From Prevotella sp. P2-180 (GTDB lineage: Bacteria; Bacteroidota; Bacteroidia; Bacteroidales; Bacteroidaceae), in assembly GCF_002251435.1 (NCBI RefSeq), contig NZ_NPJI01000028.1:1-57607 (forward strand): a stretch of 57,607 nt of DNA, read 5' to 3'. Shown one piece after another: positions 42,988 through 51,176 of this stretch (positions are counted from its first letter, which is position 1; each line of letters starts with the position of its first letter). The position numbers and the translations under genes are program-made. Under the pieces are notes generated by a model that had not been told where the DNA came from, ran no database searches, and worked only from the letters and a program-made list of their open reading frames with translations.

Positions 42988-43680
42988 TCAAATAAGTTTC
43001 TTTGGTTGCTTGGCAACAAAATCCTTGAGATAGAAAGGCACGAAATATGCCACATCTTCAAACTCCTCATTCATCATGTTGCGTTCAGCCAAGGGCATCA
43101 TCCATTTTGCCAAAGGATGGATGTCGCTGATGAAGCGAGCATTGGGATGACTCAACACGTCGCGACATTTGTCTGAACCATTTCCAAAGAAATATACAGG
43201 GCGACTTTCAAGGTAAGGCAAGTATGTCTCACCATCCACTACGTCGGCCTGAGTAGCTCTCACCTCCTTTAAACTGCGGTCGTATAATGCAGCATAAACC
43301 TCCATTCGACGCGCATCGAGCATTGGGCAAAGCAAGGCGTTTTCCTCTGAAACCAGTTCGCGAAGCAAAACAGGTACACACATCAACTTCAAGGTATGAA
43401 CCGACAGAAGCGGAATGGAATGACCATAACAAATGCCCTTAGCCATAGACACTCCTATTCGCAAACCAGTGTAAGAACCAGGACCACAGCTTACAGCAAC
43501 AGCATCAACAGGAATAGCATGACTATCGGCAAAGGAAAGAGCCTCATCAACATACTTTCCAAGCGTCACGGCATGGTTAGGGCCTTGAAAATCTTCCTTG
43601 CTAAAAATACACTGCCCATCTTCACTGACAGCTACTGAACACACATTAGTGCTGGTTTCTATATGTAAAATACACGACAT
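42988..43680 (-). CDS. tsaB: tRNA threonylcarbamoyladenosine biosynthesis protein TsaB
   Basis: The 230-residue ASKHA-fold protein starts CILHIETSTNVCSVAVSEDG and has AVSCGPGSYTGLRIGVSMAK, the TsaB signature. It is a partner of TsaD in making t6A37 of ANN-decoding tRNAs. Upstream at 43709-43716 a minus-strand TAATTTTG is its likely -7 box. It is divergent from ptb. Confidence 0.93.
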   Translation of the reverse strand: MSCILHIETSTNVCSVAVSEDGQCIFSKEDFQGPNHAVTLGKYVDEALSFADSHAIPVDAVAVSCGPGSYTGLRIGVSMAKGICYGHSIPLLSVHTLKLMCVPVLLRELVSEENALLCPMLDARRMEVYAALYDRSLKEVRATQADVVDGETYLPYLESRPVYFFGNGSDKCRDVLSHPNARFISDIHPLAKWMMPLAERNMMNEEFEDVAYFVPFYLKDFVAKQPKKLI

Positions 43681-43708
43681 AATTAATGATCATCTTAATA
43701 TCAATGGG

Positions 43709-43789
43709 CAAAATTAATGATTTTTCCTCCAAAAAAGACGGATTTATCAGAAATTAACTATATTAATTCAAATAATTTATGTAAGTTTG
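43709..43789. promoter_or_regulatory. Divergent promoters of tsaB and ptb
   Basis: TAATTTTG on the minus strand (43709-43716) serves tsaB, and TAAGTTTG on the plus strand (43782-43789) serves ptb. Both are Bacteroidota -7 boxes at suitable distances from their genes; I find no clear -33 boxes. Confidence 0.5.
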
Positions 43790-43807
43790 CACCAAAAAGA
43801 TACTTCC

Positions 43808-44728
43808 ATGAAACATTTTACTGATTTTTCTGTTCTTACTACAACTTTAAGACAGACTGACAAAAAGAAAATTGTTGCGCTTGCATGCCCTCATGACAGT
43901 CATACGCAAAAAGTAATCAACATGGCACTGGACAACGGGATTGCCGAATTTATACTCACGGCGGGAAGACAAGTGGACGAAAACCTGAGCCTTATCATTG
44001 AGCGCCATAAGGAACACGTGAAACTGATAGAGTGCGGAAACGACGAGGAGGCGGCAAGAGTGGCGGTGGAAACTGCTAAAGCAAAGAGAGCTGACATCCT
44101 GATGAAGGGAACACTCAACACTGACGTTCTCCTTCACGCAGCACTCGACAAACAATCGGGGATACTGAAAAAAGGACGTGTCATGACACACATCGCAATG
44201 GCACAAATACAAGGATACAAAAAACTCCTGATGTTTTCTGATGCAGCTGTAATACCTCATCCTACTCTTGAACAGTTTCATGCCATAGTGGGATATACTG
44301 CGGAGGCTTGCAGAAGACTGGGCATAGAGACTCCGAGTATTGCACTAACTCATTTTTCGGAAAAGACAAATCCAAAATTTGAACACACAATCAGCTACAA
44401 GGAAATAATACGAAGAGCGGGAAATGGGGAATATGGGAATTGTATTGTTGACGGACCTATGGATGTCAAAACGGCCTGCGACACCGAAAGCAGTGAAATA
44501 AAAGGTATCATTTCGCCTGTGGCGGGAAATGCTGACGTAATAATATTCCCTAACATCGAAAGCGGAAACACTTTTTATAAAACAATAAGCCTGTTTGCCA
44601 ACGCTACAACTGCGGGATGGCTGGAAGGCACTGACGTTCCGGTGGTCGTATCATCAAGGGCTGACTCTGTTGAGTCGAAATATTTCAGTTTGGCATTAGC
44701 TTGCTTTCTAAGTAATAATGACTATTGA
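43808..44728 (+). CDS. ptb: Phosphate butyryltransferase (phosphotransacylase)
   Basis: Ptb converts butyryl-CoA (or a branched-chain acyl-CoA) and phosphate to the acyl phosphate. I start the 306-residue protein at MKHFTDFSVLTTTLRQ (43808), 18 nt after the promoter. It has VALACPHDSHTQKVINMALD and DILMKGTLNTDVLLHAALDK, typical of Ptb/Pta_2. With the following kinase it makes acyl phosphate and then ATP. Chain-length preference cannot be read from the sequence. Confidence 0.9.
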   Translation: MKHFTDFSVLTTTLRQTDKKKIVALACPHDSHTQKVINMALDNGIAEFILTAGRQVDENLSLIIERHKEHVKLIECGNDEEAARVAVETAKAKRADILMKGTLNTDVLLHAALDKQSGILKKGRVMTHIAMAQIQGYKKLLMFSDAAVIPHPTLEQFHAIVGYTAEACRRLGIETPSIALTHFSEKTNPKFEHTISYKEIIRRAGNGEYGNCIVDGPMDVKTACDTESSEIKGIISPVAGNADVIIFPNIESGNTFYKTISLFANATTAGWLEGTDVPVVVSSRADSVESKYFSLALACFLSNNDY

Positions 44729-44749
44729 CTGTAACATAATCTATATACT

Positions 44750-45808
44750 ATGAAGGTATTAATTATTAATCCTGGTTCTACATCCACAAAGCTTGCAATC
44801 TATGAGGACGGCAAACCGATTTGGATGTCTGGTGCTCATCATCCCGCAAAGGAGTTGGCATCTTTCCACCATTCTTCGGAACAATATGTTTACAGAATGG
44901 ATTTCATAAGGAAAAGACTGTCGGAGTCAAATATTGTGTTTGACTTTGATGCAGTAATTGGGCGAGGCGGATTGCTAAAACCTCTCGAGGGAGGGGTCTA
45001 TCTTGTTAACGAAAACATGAAAAAAGACCTGAGAAACGCTCCCATGGATCATGCATGCAACCTTGGAGGACTACTCGCGGATGCCATTGCTCAAGAGTGT
45101 GGTTGCAAGGCATTCATTGCCGACCCGGTCGTGGTGGATGAAATGGACTGTGTCTCAAGGTATACAGGAATACCTGAAATAAAACGCATATCGGTTTTCC
45201 ATGCGCTAAACAGTAAAGCATGCTCAAGAAAATATGCTGCTTCCATTGCAAAAAAATATGAGGACCTTAATCTTATCGTGGCTCACATAGGTGGTGGCAT
45301 ATCTGTTAGTGCTCACAAAAGGGGACGCGTTGTGGACGTAAACAATGCATTGAACGGAGAAGGACCTTTCTCTACTGAAAGAGCCGGTACTATTCCTGCC
45401 GGACAACTCGTCGACCTCTGCTTCAGTGGAAAATACAGCAAACAACAGATTATGAAACTAATACATGGAAGGGGAGGTATGACGGCTTACTTCGGCAACA
45501 ACGACATGATAACCATATCATCTATAGCTGAAAATGGCGAAAAGGAGTATGTCAACGTGCTTAATGCAATGATATATACCATTGCTAAACAAATAGGAGC
45601 TATGTTTGTTACTCTCGAGGGAAATGTTGACGCCATTATCCTCACTGGCGGTATCGCTCATAGCAAATACTGCATGGCATTACTGGAAAAACGGATTGAC
45701 TTTTTAGGAAATATTGTCATAATGCCTGGAGAAAACGAAATCGAATCGCTGGCTTACAATGCCTTTGGCGTATTGAAAGGTGAAATACAGACAAAGGAAT
45801 ACATATAG
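44750..45808 (+). CDS. buk: Butyrate kinase
   Basis: Buk takes the acyl phosphate from Ptb and makes ATP plus butyrate or a branched-chain acid. The 352-residue protein has the ASKHA phosphate loops INPGSTSTKLAIYEDG, then VAHIGGGISVSAHKRGRVVD and ILTGGIAHSKYC. It lies 21 nt after ptb and ends before a strong terminator hairpin. In Bacteroidales the pair often serves branched-chain fatty acids rather than butyrate. Confidence 0.92.
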   Translation: MKVLIINPGSTSTKLAIYEDGKPIWMSGAHHPAKELASFHHSSEQYVYRMDFIRKRLSESNIVFDFDAVIGRGGLLKPLEGGVYLVNENMKKDLRNAPMDHACNLGGLLADAIAQECGCKAFIADPVVVDEMDCVSRYTGIPEIKRISVFHALNSKACSRKYAASIAKKYEDLNLIVAHIGGGISVSAHKRGRVVDVNNALNGEGPFSTERAGTIPAGQLVDLCFSGKYSKQQIMKLIHGRGGMTAYFGNNDMITISSIAENGEKEYVNVLNAMIYTIAKQIGAMFVTLEGNVDAIILTGGIAHSKYCMALLEKRIDFLGNIVIMPGENEIESLAYNAFGVLKGEIQTKEYI

Positions 45809-45812
45809 AGAA

Positions 45813-45860
45813 ACATTCACCCTCACTCCTGGCATATTTGCTTAGAATGAGGGTGAATGT
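45813..45860. terminator. Terminator hairpin between buk and XRE gene
   Basis: ACATTCACCCTCA (45813-45825) pairs perfectly with TGAGGGTGAATGT (45848-45860). A loose T-rich tract follows on the plus strand. The convergent XRE gene ends 3 nt away, so it probably works in both directions. Confidence 0.75.
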
Positions 45861-45862
45861 CT

Positions 45863-46075
45863 TCAGTCTTTTGTTTTCAAGTCATTAGATAAATCTAAAA
45901 AGAAATCATGGTCTAGTGCAAGTGAAATCTTAAATAATAGATCAACACCTATGTTTTGCCTCCGAAAGAGATTATATACATTCGAACGTTCACAAGGTAT
46001 TCTTTCTGCCAACCAATTAACACTTTCACCTTTTGATGTTAGCACTTCTTTAATCCTATTTCCTATGTGTAGCAT
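45863..46075 (-). CDS. Small XRE-family DNA-binding protein
   Basis: The 70-residue protein is almost all helix-turn-helix: NWLAERIPCERSNVYNLFRR fits the XRE/Cro pattern, and DLLFKISLALDHDFF follows. It would be a stand-alone regulator; its targets are unknown. The promoter -7 box is TACCTTTG on the minus strand (46161-46168), and a ten-base G-run (C-run on the plus strand, 46193-46202) lies just upstream of the promoter. Confidence 0.75.
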   Translation of the reverse strand: MLHIGNRIKEVLTSKGESVNWLAERIPCERSNVYNLFRRQNIGVDLLFKISLALDHDFFLDLSNDLKTKD

Positions 46076-46373
46076 AATATTATTTGTTATAATCGGGCAA
46101 CAACGCCTTGAAAAGTATTAATCCCAGTTGATTATTTAATCATTTTAAGAATATCGGATACAAAGGTAATAAAAATATAGTAGTTAGCACTACCCCCCCC
46201 CCAAATATTTAACATCTTTTATCATTTGACCTTTTTTGACTCAATTCTCAACGCTCCATATCATAAGTAGTTGCTAAAAAAGTAATAAAGTGAACAGAAA
46301 CAATAAAGGAGACTGCTATACTCCAAAAGAAATGGATTACACAGCCTCCTTAAATATATGCAAGTGTTATAAA
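46076..46373. other. Intergenic region with poly-C tract and XRE promoter
   Basis: The 298-base space holds the XRE promoter (46161-46168, minus), a C10 homopolymer (46193-46202) and the tsf terminator (46300-46351). I see no gene in it; a short plus-strand open frame from 46290 runs into tsf antisense and is not credible. Confidence 0.55.
46300..46351 (-). terminator. Terminator of the rplM-rpsI-rpsB-tsf operon
   Basis: On the minus strand AAGGAGGCTG pairs with CAGTCTCCTT (one G-T mismatch) around a 30-nt loop, and TATTGTTT follows. It begins about 20 nt after the tsf stop. Confidence 0.65.
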
Positions 46374-47372
46374 TTACTCAGCTGCAAGTGTGAAACGCTT
46401 GAAGTCAACCACTGTCAGATCCTTGTCGGCAGCCTTCAGATAGTCAGCTACAGAAAGCTTGCTGTCCTGGATAAACTCCTGGTTAAGCAGACAAGACTCC
46501 TTGAAGAACTTGTTCAGACGACCCTTGGCGATGTTCTGAATCATTGCCTCTGGGAGGTTTGCTGCCTTCTCTGCTGATACGGTAGCGATAATCTCCTTTG
46601 CCTGGGCAACCTGCTCAGCGGTGATCCAGCCCTTACCCATGTTTGACTCCATGTGGTCCTCAGAGTCAACGTGAGCTGGGTTGATGCCTGCCTTCTTCAA
46701 AGCAGCCTCAACAGCCTTCTGTACCTGCTCCTGCTTGGTCTTCTCAACAGCTACACGAATCTCCTCGTCAATAACAGACTGAGGAACAGACTCCTGATTG
46801 AGGGCTACAGGCTTCATGGCTGCTACCTGCATTGCGATAGCGTGACCCTGCTCCTGAGCAGCCTTGTTGGTCTGAACCATTGTACAGAGAGTGTGCTTGC
46901 CCATATGGTCGTAAACCTCTACATTGTCACCTTCGATGAAGTTGTAGCCATCGAGCTCCATCTTCTCACCAGTGATACCAGAACGAGCGACAACAGCGTC
47001 CTGTACCTTGGTGCCGTCTGCTATTGTCAGTTCCTTAACCTCGTCGAGGCTCTTAGCCTTTGCTGCAACAGCTGCGTCGAGGATGTCCTGAGTCAGCTTG
47101 ATGTAGTCAGCACCATTGGCAACGAAGTCAGTCTCACACTTCAAGGCAACGATAGCTGCGAAGCCCTCAACAGCCTTCACGAGCACGCAACCATTAGAAG
47201 TCTCACGGTCAGAACGCTTTGCTGCGATAGCCTGACCCTTCTCACGGATGATTTCCATTGCCTTGTTGAAGTCACCCTCACTCTCGGTAAGAGCTTTCTT
47301 GACATCAGCGAGTCCTGCACCGGTCATGGTACGGAGTTTCTTGATGTCTTCCATATTTGGTTTGTAAGCCAT
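46374..47372 (-). CDS. tsf: Translation elongation factor Ts
   Basis: EF-Ts exchanges GDP for GTP on EF-Tu. The 332-residue protein has the N-terminal UBA-like domain (IKKLRTMTGAGLADVKKALT), the TDFVA core motif (LKCETDFVANG) and a long dimer domain. It is longer than the usual 280-300 residues by a C-terminal tail. It follows rpsB by 29 nt, as in most bacteria. Confidence 0.95.
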   Translation of the reverse strand: MAYKPNMEDIKKLRTMTGAGLADVKKALTESEGDFNKAMEIIREKGQAIAAKRSDRETSNGCVLVKAVEGFAAIVALKCETDFVANGADYIKLTQDILDAAVAAKAKSLDEVKELTIADGTKVQDAVVARSGITGEKMELDGYNFIEGDNVEVYDHMGKHTLCTMVQTNKAAQEQGHAIAMQVAAMKPVALNQESVPQSVIDEEIRVAVEKTKQEQVQKAVEAALKKAGINPAHVDSEDHMESNMGKGWITAEQVAQAKEIIATVSAEKAANLPEAMIQNIAKGRLNKFFKESCLLNQEFIQDSKLSVADYLKAADKDLTVVDFKRFTLAAE

Positions 47373-47401
47373 AATTATCTTTTATAAGAAATTTAAAAAT
47401 A

Positions 47402-48208
47402 TTACTCTTCAGTTGCTTCTGCGGCAGGAGCGTCCTTGCGTGCCTTACGGGCACTACGCTTCTTGCCCTCAGCAGCCTCATCAGCCTGAGCCTCGGCAGC
47501 CTTATCGTCAGCCTTTTCAACCTTACGCTCCTCAATACCCTCGGCTATAGCAGCGCAACATGCGTTAAGGATTACCTCTACGCTGTCCTTTGCATCATCG
47601 TTTGCCGGGATGATGAAGTCGATATCCTTAGGATTAGAGTTAGTGTCGACAATTCCAAATACAGGAATACCAAGACGATTGGCCTCCTTCACTGCAATAG
47701 ACTCCTTGCAAACGTCGATTACGAACAAGGCTGAAGGCAGACGGGTAAGGTCGGCGATAGAACCAAGGTTCTTCTCCAACTTGGCACGCTGACGAGTTAC
47801 CTGAAGCAACTCACGCTTTGAAAGGTTAGAATAAGTGCCATCGTTCATCAGTTTGTCGATATTCGCCATTTTCTTTACAGCCTTACGAATTGTAGGGAAG
47901 TTGGTAAGCATTCCGCCTGGCCAACGCTCGATAACATAAGGCATATTTACGCTAGCAGCTTTTTCAGCTACCACGTCCTTAGTCTGTTTTTTAGTAGCGA
48001 CGAACAGTATCTTCTTTCCTGATTTTGCAATTTGCTTCAAAGCTTCTGCAGCCTCATCTATCTTAGCAACTGTCTTGTGGAGGTCGATGATGTGAATACC
48101 ATTACGTTCGGTATAAATATATGGAGCCATTGCTGGATTCCACTTGCGGCGAAGGTGGCCAAAGTGGCAGCCAGCCTGCAGCAGCATATCAAAATTTGTT
48201 CTTGACAT
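47402..48208 (-). CDS. rpsB: 30S ribosomal protein S2
   Basis: The 268-residue protein has LLQAGCHFGHLRRKWNPAMA and LPSALFVIDVCKESIAVKEA, the S2 signatures. A 40-residue C-terminal tail rich in Ala, Lys and Glu (KKRSARKARKDAPAAEATEE) is typical of Bacteroidota. It binds the 30S subunit near S1. Confidence 0.95.
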   Translation of the reverse strand: MSRTNFDMLLQAGCHFGHLRRKWNPAMAPYIYTERNGIHIIDLHKTVAKIDEAAEALKQIAKSGKKILFVATKKQTKDVVAEKAASVNMPYVIERWPGGMLTNFPTIRKAVKKMANIDKLMNDGTYSNLSKRELLQVTRQRAKLEKNLGSIADLTRLPSALFVIDVCKESIAVKEANRLGIPVFGIVDTNSNPKDIDFIIPANDDAKDSVEVILNACCAAIAEGIEERKVEKADDKAAEAQADEAAEGKKRSARKARKDAPAAEATEE

Positions 48209-48335
48209 AATGTCTAAATGTTTTAATTTGTTGTTTACTTTCTTTTTAATTCTTTGTTAGAACCAACCGGCGAGTAGTCCTCTCCCGATTATATCAAGGA
48301 GTCTCTCCAGTTTAGATACTAAACGATAGCTGATA
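48209..48335 (-). promoter_or_regulatory. Putative rpsB leader
   Basis: The 127-nt space before rpsB is long for a ribosomal operon. On the minus strand it contains GTTTAGTATCTAAAC (an inverted repeat) and a G-C-rich part (GGGAGAGGACTACTCGCCGG), followed by an A-rich tract before the ATG. A structured autoregulatory leader is plausible; I cannot assign a family. Confidence 0.35.
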
Positions 48336-48722
48336 TTAACGCTTGCTGAACTGGAAGCGACGACGTGCCTTTGGCTGTCCTGGCTTCTTGCGCTCTACAG
48401 AACGTGAGTCACGGGTAAGGAAGCCTTGAACCTTAAGTGCCTTCTTGTCCTCTGCGTTAATCTTTACCAATGCGCGAGCGATAGCGAGACGAAGTGCCTG
48501 GCTCTGTCCGGTAAAGCCACCACCATCGAGGTTTGCCTTAATATCGTATTTTTCAGCTACCTGAAGCAGTTCAAGGGGCTGCTTTACTACATACTGAAGG
48601 ATAGCTGATGGGAAAAACTCTGTTATGTCTCTCTTATTGATCGTAATCTTGCCAGTACCTTCGCTGACGTAAACACGTGCTACAGCACTCTTGCGGCGAC
48701 CAATTGCATTTACTATTTCCAT
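48336..48722 (-). CDS. rpsI: 30S ribosomal protein S9
   Basis: The 128-residue protein has IGRRKSAVARVYVSEGTGKI, GGGFTGQSQALRLAIARAL and the conserved basic end KARRRFQFSKR, whose tail reaches the P-site tRNA. It follows rplM by 10 nt. Confidence 0.95.
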   Translation of the reverse strand: MEIVNAIGRRKSAVARVYVSEGTGKITINKRDITEFFPSAILQYVVKQPLELLQVAEKYDIKANLDGGGFTGQSQALRLAIARALVKINAEDKKALKVQGFLTRDSRSVERKKPGQPKARRRFQFSKR

Positions 48723-48732
48723 TCTACCTTAA

Positions 48733-49194
48733 TTATTTATACTGGTTAATATCTATTGACTTTGGCTTCTGAGCCTCTTTGTTGTGCTCAGTTCCCTCAA
48801 AAACATAGAGGTTGTCCATCAAACTGCGTCCGAGAGGGCCCTTTGGCAGCATGCCCTTTACAGCGTGGCGAATGATCTTGTCAACACCACCTACGCGCTT
48901 ACGGAGTTCGGCAGGTGTATTAAATCGCTGACCACCAGGATAGCCAGTATAACGAGTGTAAACCTTATCGGTCTCTTTCTTACCAGAGAACACAACCTTA
49001 GCTGCGTTGATAATGATTACGTTGTCTCCACAATCAACATGCGGAGTGAAAGTTGGCTTGTACTTTCCGCGAAGGAGCTTGGCAACCTTTGAGCAGAGAC
49101 GACCAACAATCTGGTCGGTAGCGTCGATAACTACCCACTCTTTCTTAGCTGTTTCCTTGTTTACGGAAATAGTCTTGTAACTTAAAGTGTTCAT
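48733..49194 (-). CDS. rplM: 50S ribosomal protein L13
   Basis: The 153-residue protein has WVVIDATDQIVGRLCSKVAK, NVIIINAAKVVFSGKK and VKGMLPKGPLGRSLMDNLYV, all L13 signatures. It is the first gene of the operon and has a leader with a good promoter. Confidence 0.95.
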   Translation of the reverse strand: MNTLSYKTISVNKETAKKEWVVIDATDQIVGRLCSKVAKLLRGKYKPTFTPHVDCGDNVIIINAAKVVFSGKKETDKVYTRYTGYPGGQRFNTPAELRKRVGGVDKIIRHAVKGMLPKGPLGRSLMDNLYVFEGTEHNKEAQKPKSIDINQYK

Positions 49195-49343
49195 TTTTAA
49201 ATTTTAAATTTTACTACTAAAAAACATTTTCTTACTTTTTGGATGCTGATTCACTAACCACTGCGTCCGGCCAAAGGCACAGCTATTAACACAACAATCC
49301 GTGGGGCTCTAAGTCTTCCCCTAATAATCGGACTGCAAAGGTA
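49195..49343 (-). promoter_or_regulatory. rplM promoter and candidate L13 leader
   Basis: TACCTTTG (49336-49343, minus) is the -7 box. The following leader of about 130 nt contains GGGGAAGACTTAGAGCCCC (an inverted repeat GGGG/CCCC) and GTGCCTTTGGCCGGACGCAG, then an AT-rich stretch to the ATG. L13 operons are autoregulated through such leaders in other bacteria; the match here is unproven. Confidence 0.45.
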
Positions 49344-49412
49344 CAAACTTTTCACATAATAGAAAAAGAATATACCCTTGCAGTCCTAAATATTTATATT
49401 TATTTAACTAAA

Positions 49413-50045
49413 TCAGAAGTAATAAGCGGCAGAAATCTGCCATGCATTAGTTTTTATGTTGGTAATTTCTCGACCTAGGTTGCCACCGGCATAGTCTTCG
49501 GTGATGGTATAGCTGTCCTTAGTCTGGATGTTATATGTGAAACCGAGTTCAAGATGTTTCAGCAGGCTGAGTCCTGCACCAAGGTTGATGCTCACATTCA
49601 TATTCTCCTTCTTGTAAAAGCTGCTGTCCCAAGCGTCGCTGAAGTCGCCCAAGGCGAAACCGAACTGTGGACCTGCGGCAAGATATATGCCGGCAAGACT
49701 GCCAAGACCGATATTCCAACGCAGGTTTACAGGAACGTTAATGCTCTTGAACTTCACGTCATTACTTTTCTTACCAACCATATCTTCAATATAGAGAGTT
49801 CCCTTGCGCTCATCGTATAGGGCAGCGGCGTCAATGCCAAGGCCAACTATTGGGAGCGTGAACTTCACAGTAGGACCAATAAAGAAGCCATTGTTGTTGT
49901 CGGCAGAATAGACATCAGACGACACACTCATTTTCGTAACATTAAGACCTCCCTTGACACCGAATTTAACCTGTGCCATAGAAGGAATGGCTGCCATCAT
50001 CATAAGCACGACAGCAACCGCAATAATCAGTCTTTTATTTTTCAT
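49413..50045 (-). CDS. Outer-membrane beta-barrel protein (porin-like)
   Basis: The 210-residue protein has a signal peptide (MKNKRLIIAVAVVLMMMAAI) and alternating beta-strands such as VKFGVKGGLNVTKM, GLGIDAAALYDERKGTLYI and LGFTYNIQTKDSY, ending with aromatic AYYF. It belongs to the small OMP_b-brl group. The ligand is unknown. It lies 49 nt after gldN and could be the last gene of that operon. Confidence 0.85.
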   Translation of the reverse strand: MKNKRLIIAVAVVLMMMAAIPSMAQVKFGVKGGLNVTKMSVSSDVYSADNNNGFFIGPTVKFTLPIVGLGIDAAALYDERKGTLYIEDMVGKKSNDVKFKSINVPVNLRWNIGLGSLAGIYLAAGPQFGFALGDFSDAWDSSFYKKENMNVSINLGAGLSLLKHLELGFTYNIQTKDSYTITEDYAGGNLGREITNIKTNAWQISAAYYF

Positions 50046-50094
50046 ACCTTTTTTATTTTATTATTCTTCACTCTTCATTCTTCATTCTTCATTT

Positions 50095-51126
50095 TCAATG
50101 TCTTTCCCTTCTTACGGTAACTCTTGCCGCGCCGCTTCCACCAGAAGACGAACTCTTTGGAGTCTTTGCCTTCTTCACCTTGGTGGTCTTTGTCTTGGTG
50201 GCAGAGGTCTTTGCCTTCTTCGACTTCATTACCTTAGGGTCGAGCTTCGCTATGCTGTCCAAAGAGTCTTTCTTAGCTTGGTCGCCATAGAGATTTTTCT
50301 GGAATGCGGCAAGCTCGTCCTCTATTTTTTTCTGTTCCTTTGCCATTGCCTCGTCGGTAGGACAATACTGTGCAAGAGTCCTGCCAAGGAGGTTATTCGT
50401 CTTGTATATCTTGCCCTCATAGCGAGAAAGGGTGAAATAGTCTTCCATACTCATGGTGGTCGCATTGTTTATGCTACTTGCCTGAATAGACTGGCGACTT
50501 AGATAGGATGCCACATCGCTATATTTCACCCAAAATAGAGGATATTTCGAAGGCTCTCCACCGAAGTCATCATCACGCACCATGATAGGACAGAAAGCCT
50601 GTACCTTACGTCGGAAAGTAGAGTTTGACTCATCAAAATATGCGCTTTCCTTCAGATAATAAAGTTTAACCTCCGCAGACGGGATATCGCTATTATCCAC
50701 GCGCACTTTCCCGTCTTTCATTTCATAGAAGATATGATAGTTGTCCAATATTGTTTTAATATTCACTTTTGATGAATCATTAAACACTTCACTTCCGTCA
50801 AGTCTGTACTCATAAACCGGGATATAGCCAAAAAGAGCCAACTTGAAGACATACGTAAAGAGATTCATCTCTTTGCCTACGGGCTCTACAGGATAATACA
50901 ATGATGCATTGGCCTCCTTAGTAAGGTCAAGTTCGCGATAAATGTCACGTCGCCATACAACGTTCTCTGGCATTTCAACGGCCGTTGGAAACATCTCCCG
51001 AGCTCTCAATGTCATACCACTTGTTGACGTACTTTTTTTCTTTGTGTCGTTCTTACGAGCTTTCGGTTGGGCTATAGCGGCACCGAATGCGAATATGATT
51101 GCTATTAAAAGGACTATTCTCTTCAT
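50095..51126 (-). CDS. gldN: Type IX secretion protein GldN/PorN
   Basis: The 343-residue exported protein has a signal peptide (MKRIVLLIAIIFAFGAAIAQ), MPENVVWRRDIYRELDLTKE and the GldN core (FTYVFKLALFGYIPVYEYRL, then FCPIMVRDDDFGG). The C-terminal 60 residues are Lys/Thr/Ser-rich. GldN forms the periplasmic ring with GldK. It is the last T9SS gene of the block. Confidence 0.9.
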   Translation of the reverse strand: MKRIVLLIAIIFAFGAAIAQPKARKNDTKKKSTSTSGMTLRAREMFPTAVEMPENVVWRRDIYRELDLTKEANASLYYPVEPVGKEMNLFTYVFKLALFGYIPVYEYRLDGSEVFNDSSKVNIKTILDNYHIFYEMKDGKVRVDNSDIPSAEVKLYYLKESAYFDESNSTFRRKVQAFCPIMVRDDDFGGEPSKYPLFWVKYSDVASYLSRQSIQASSINNATTMSMEDYFTLSRYEGKIYKTNNLLGRTLAQYCPTDEAMAKEQKKIEDELAAFQKNLYGDQAKKDSLDSIAKLDPKVMKSKKAKTSATKTKTTKVKKAKTPKSSSSGGSGAARVTVRRERH

Positions 51127-51176
51127 ATTGTTCTATCGTTATTCATTATTCATTAGCCGGTCATCAATACTGATTG

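Noticed and set aside
46653..47387. A 244-codon plus-strand frame
   Set aside because: It is antisense to tsf, an unambiguous gene with family-wide conservation.
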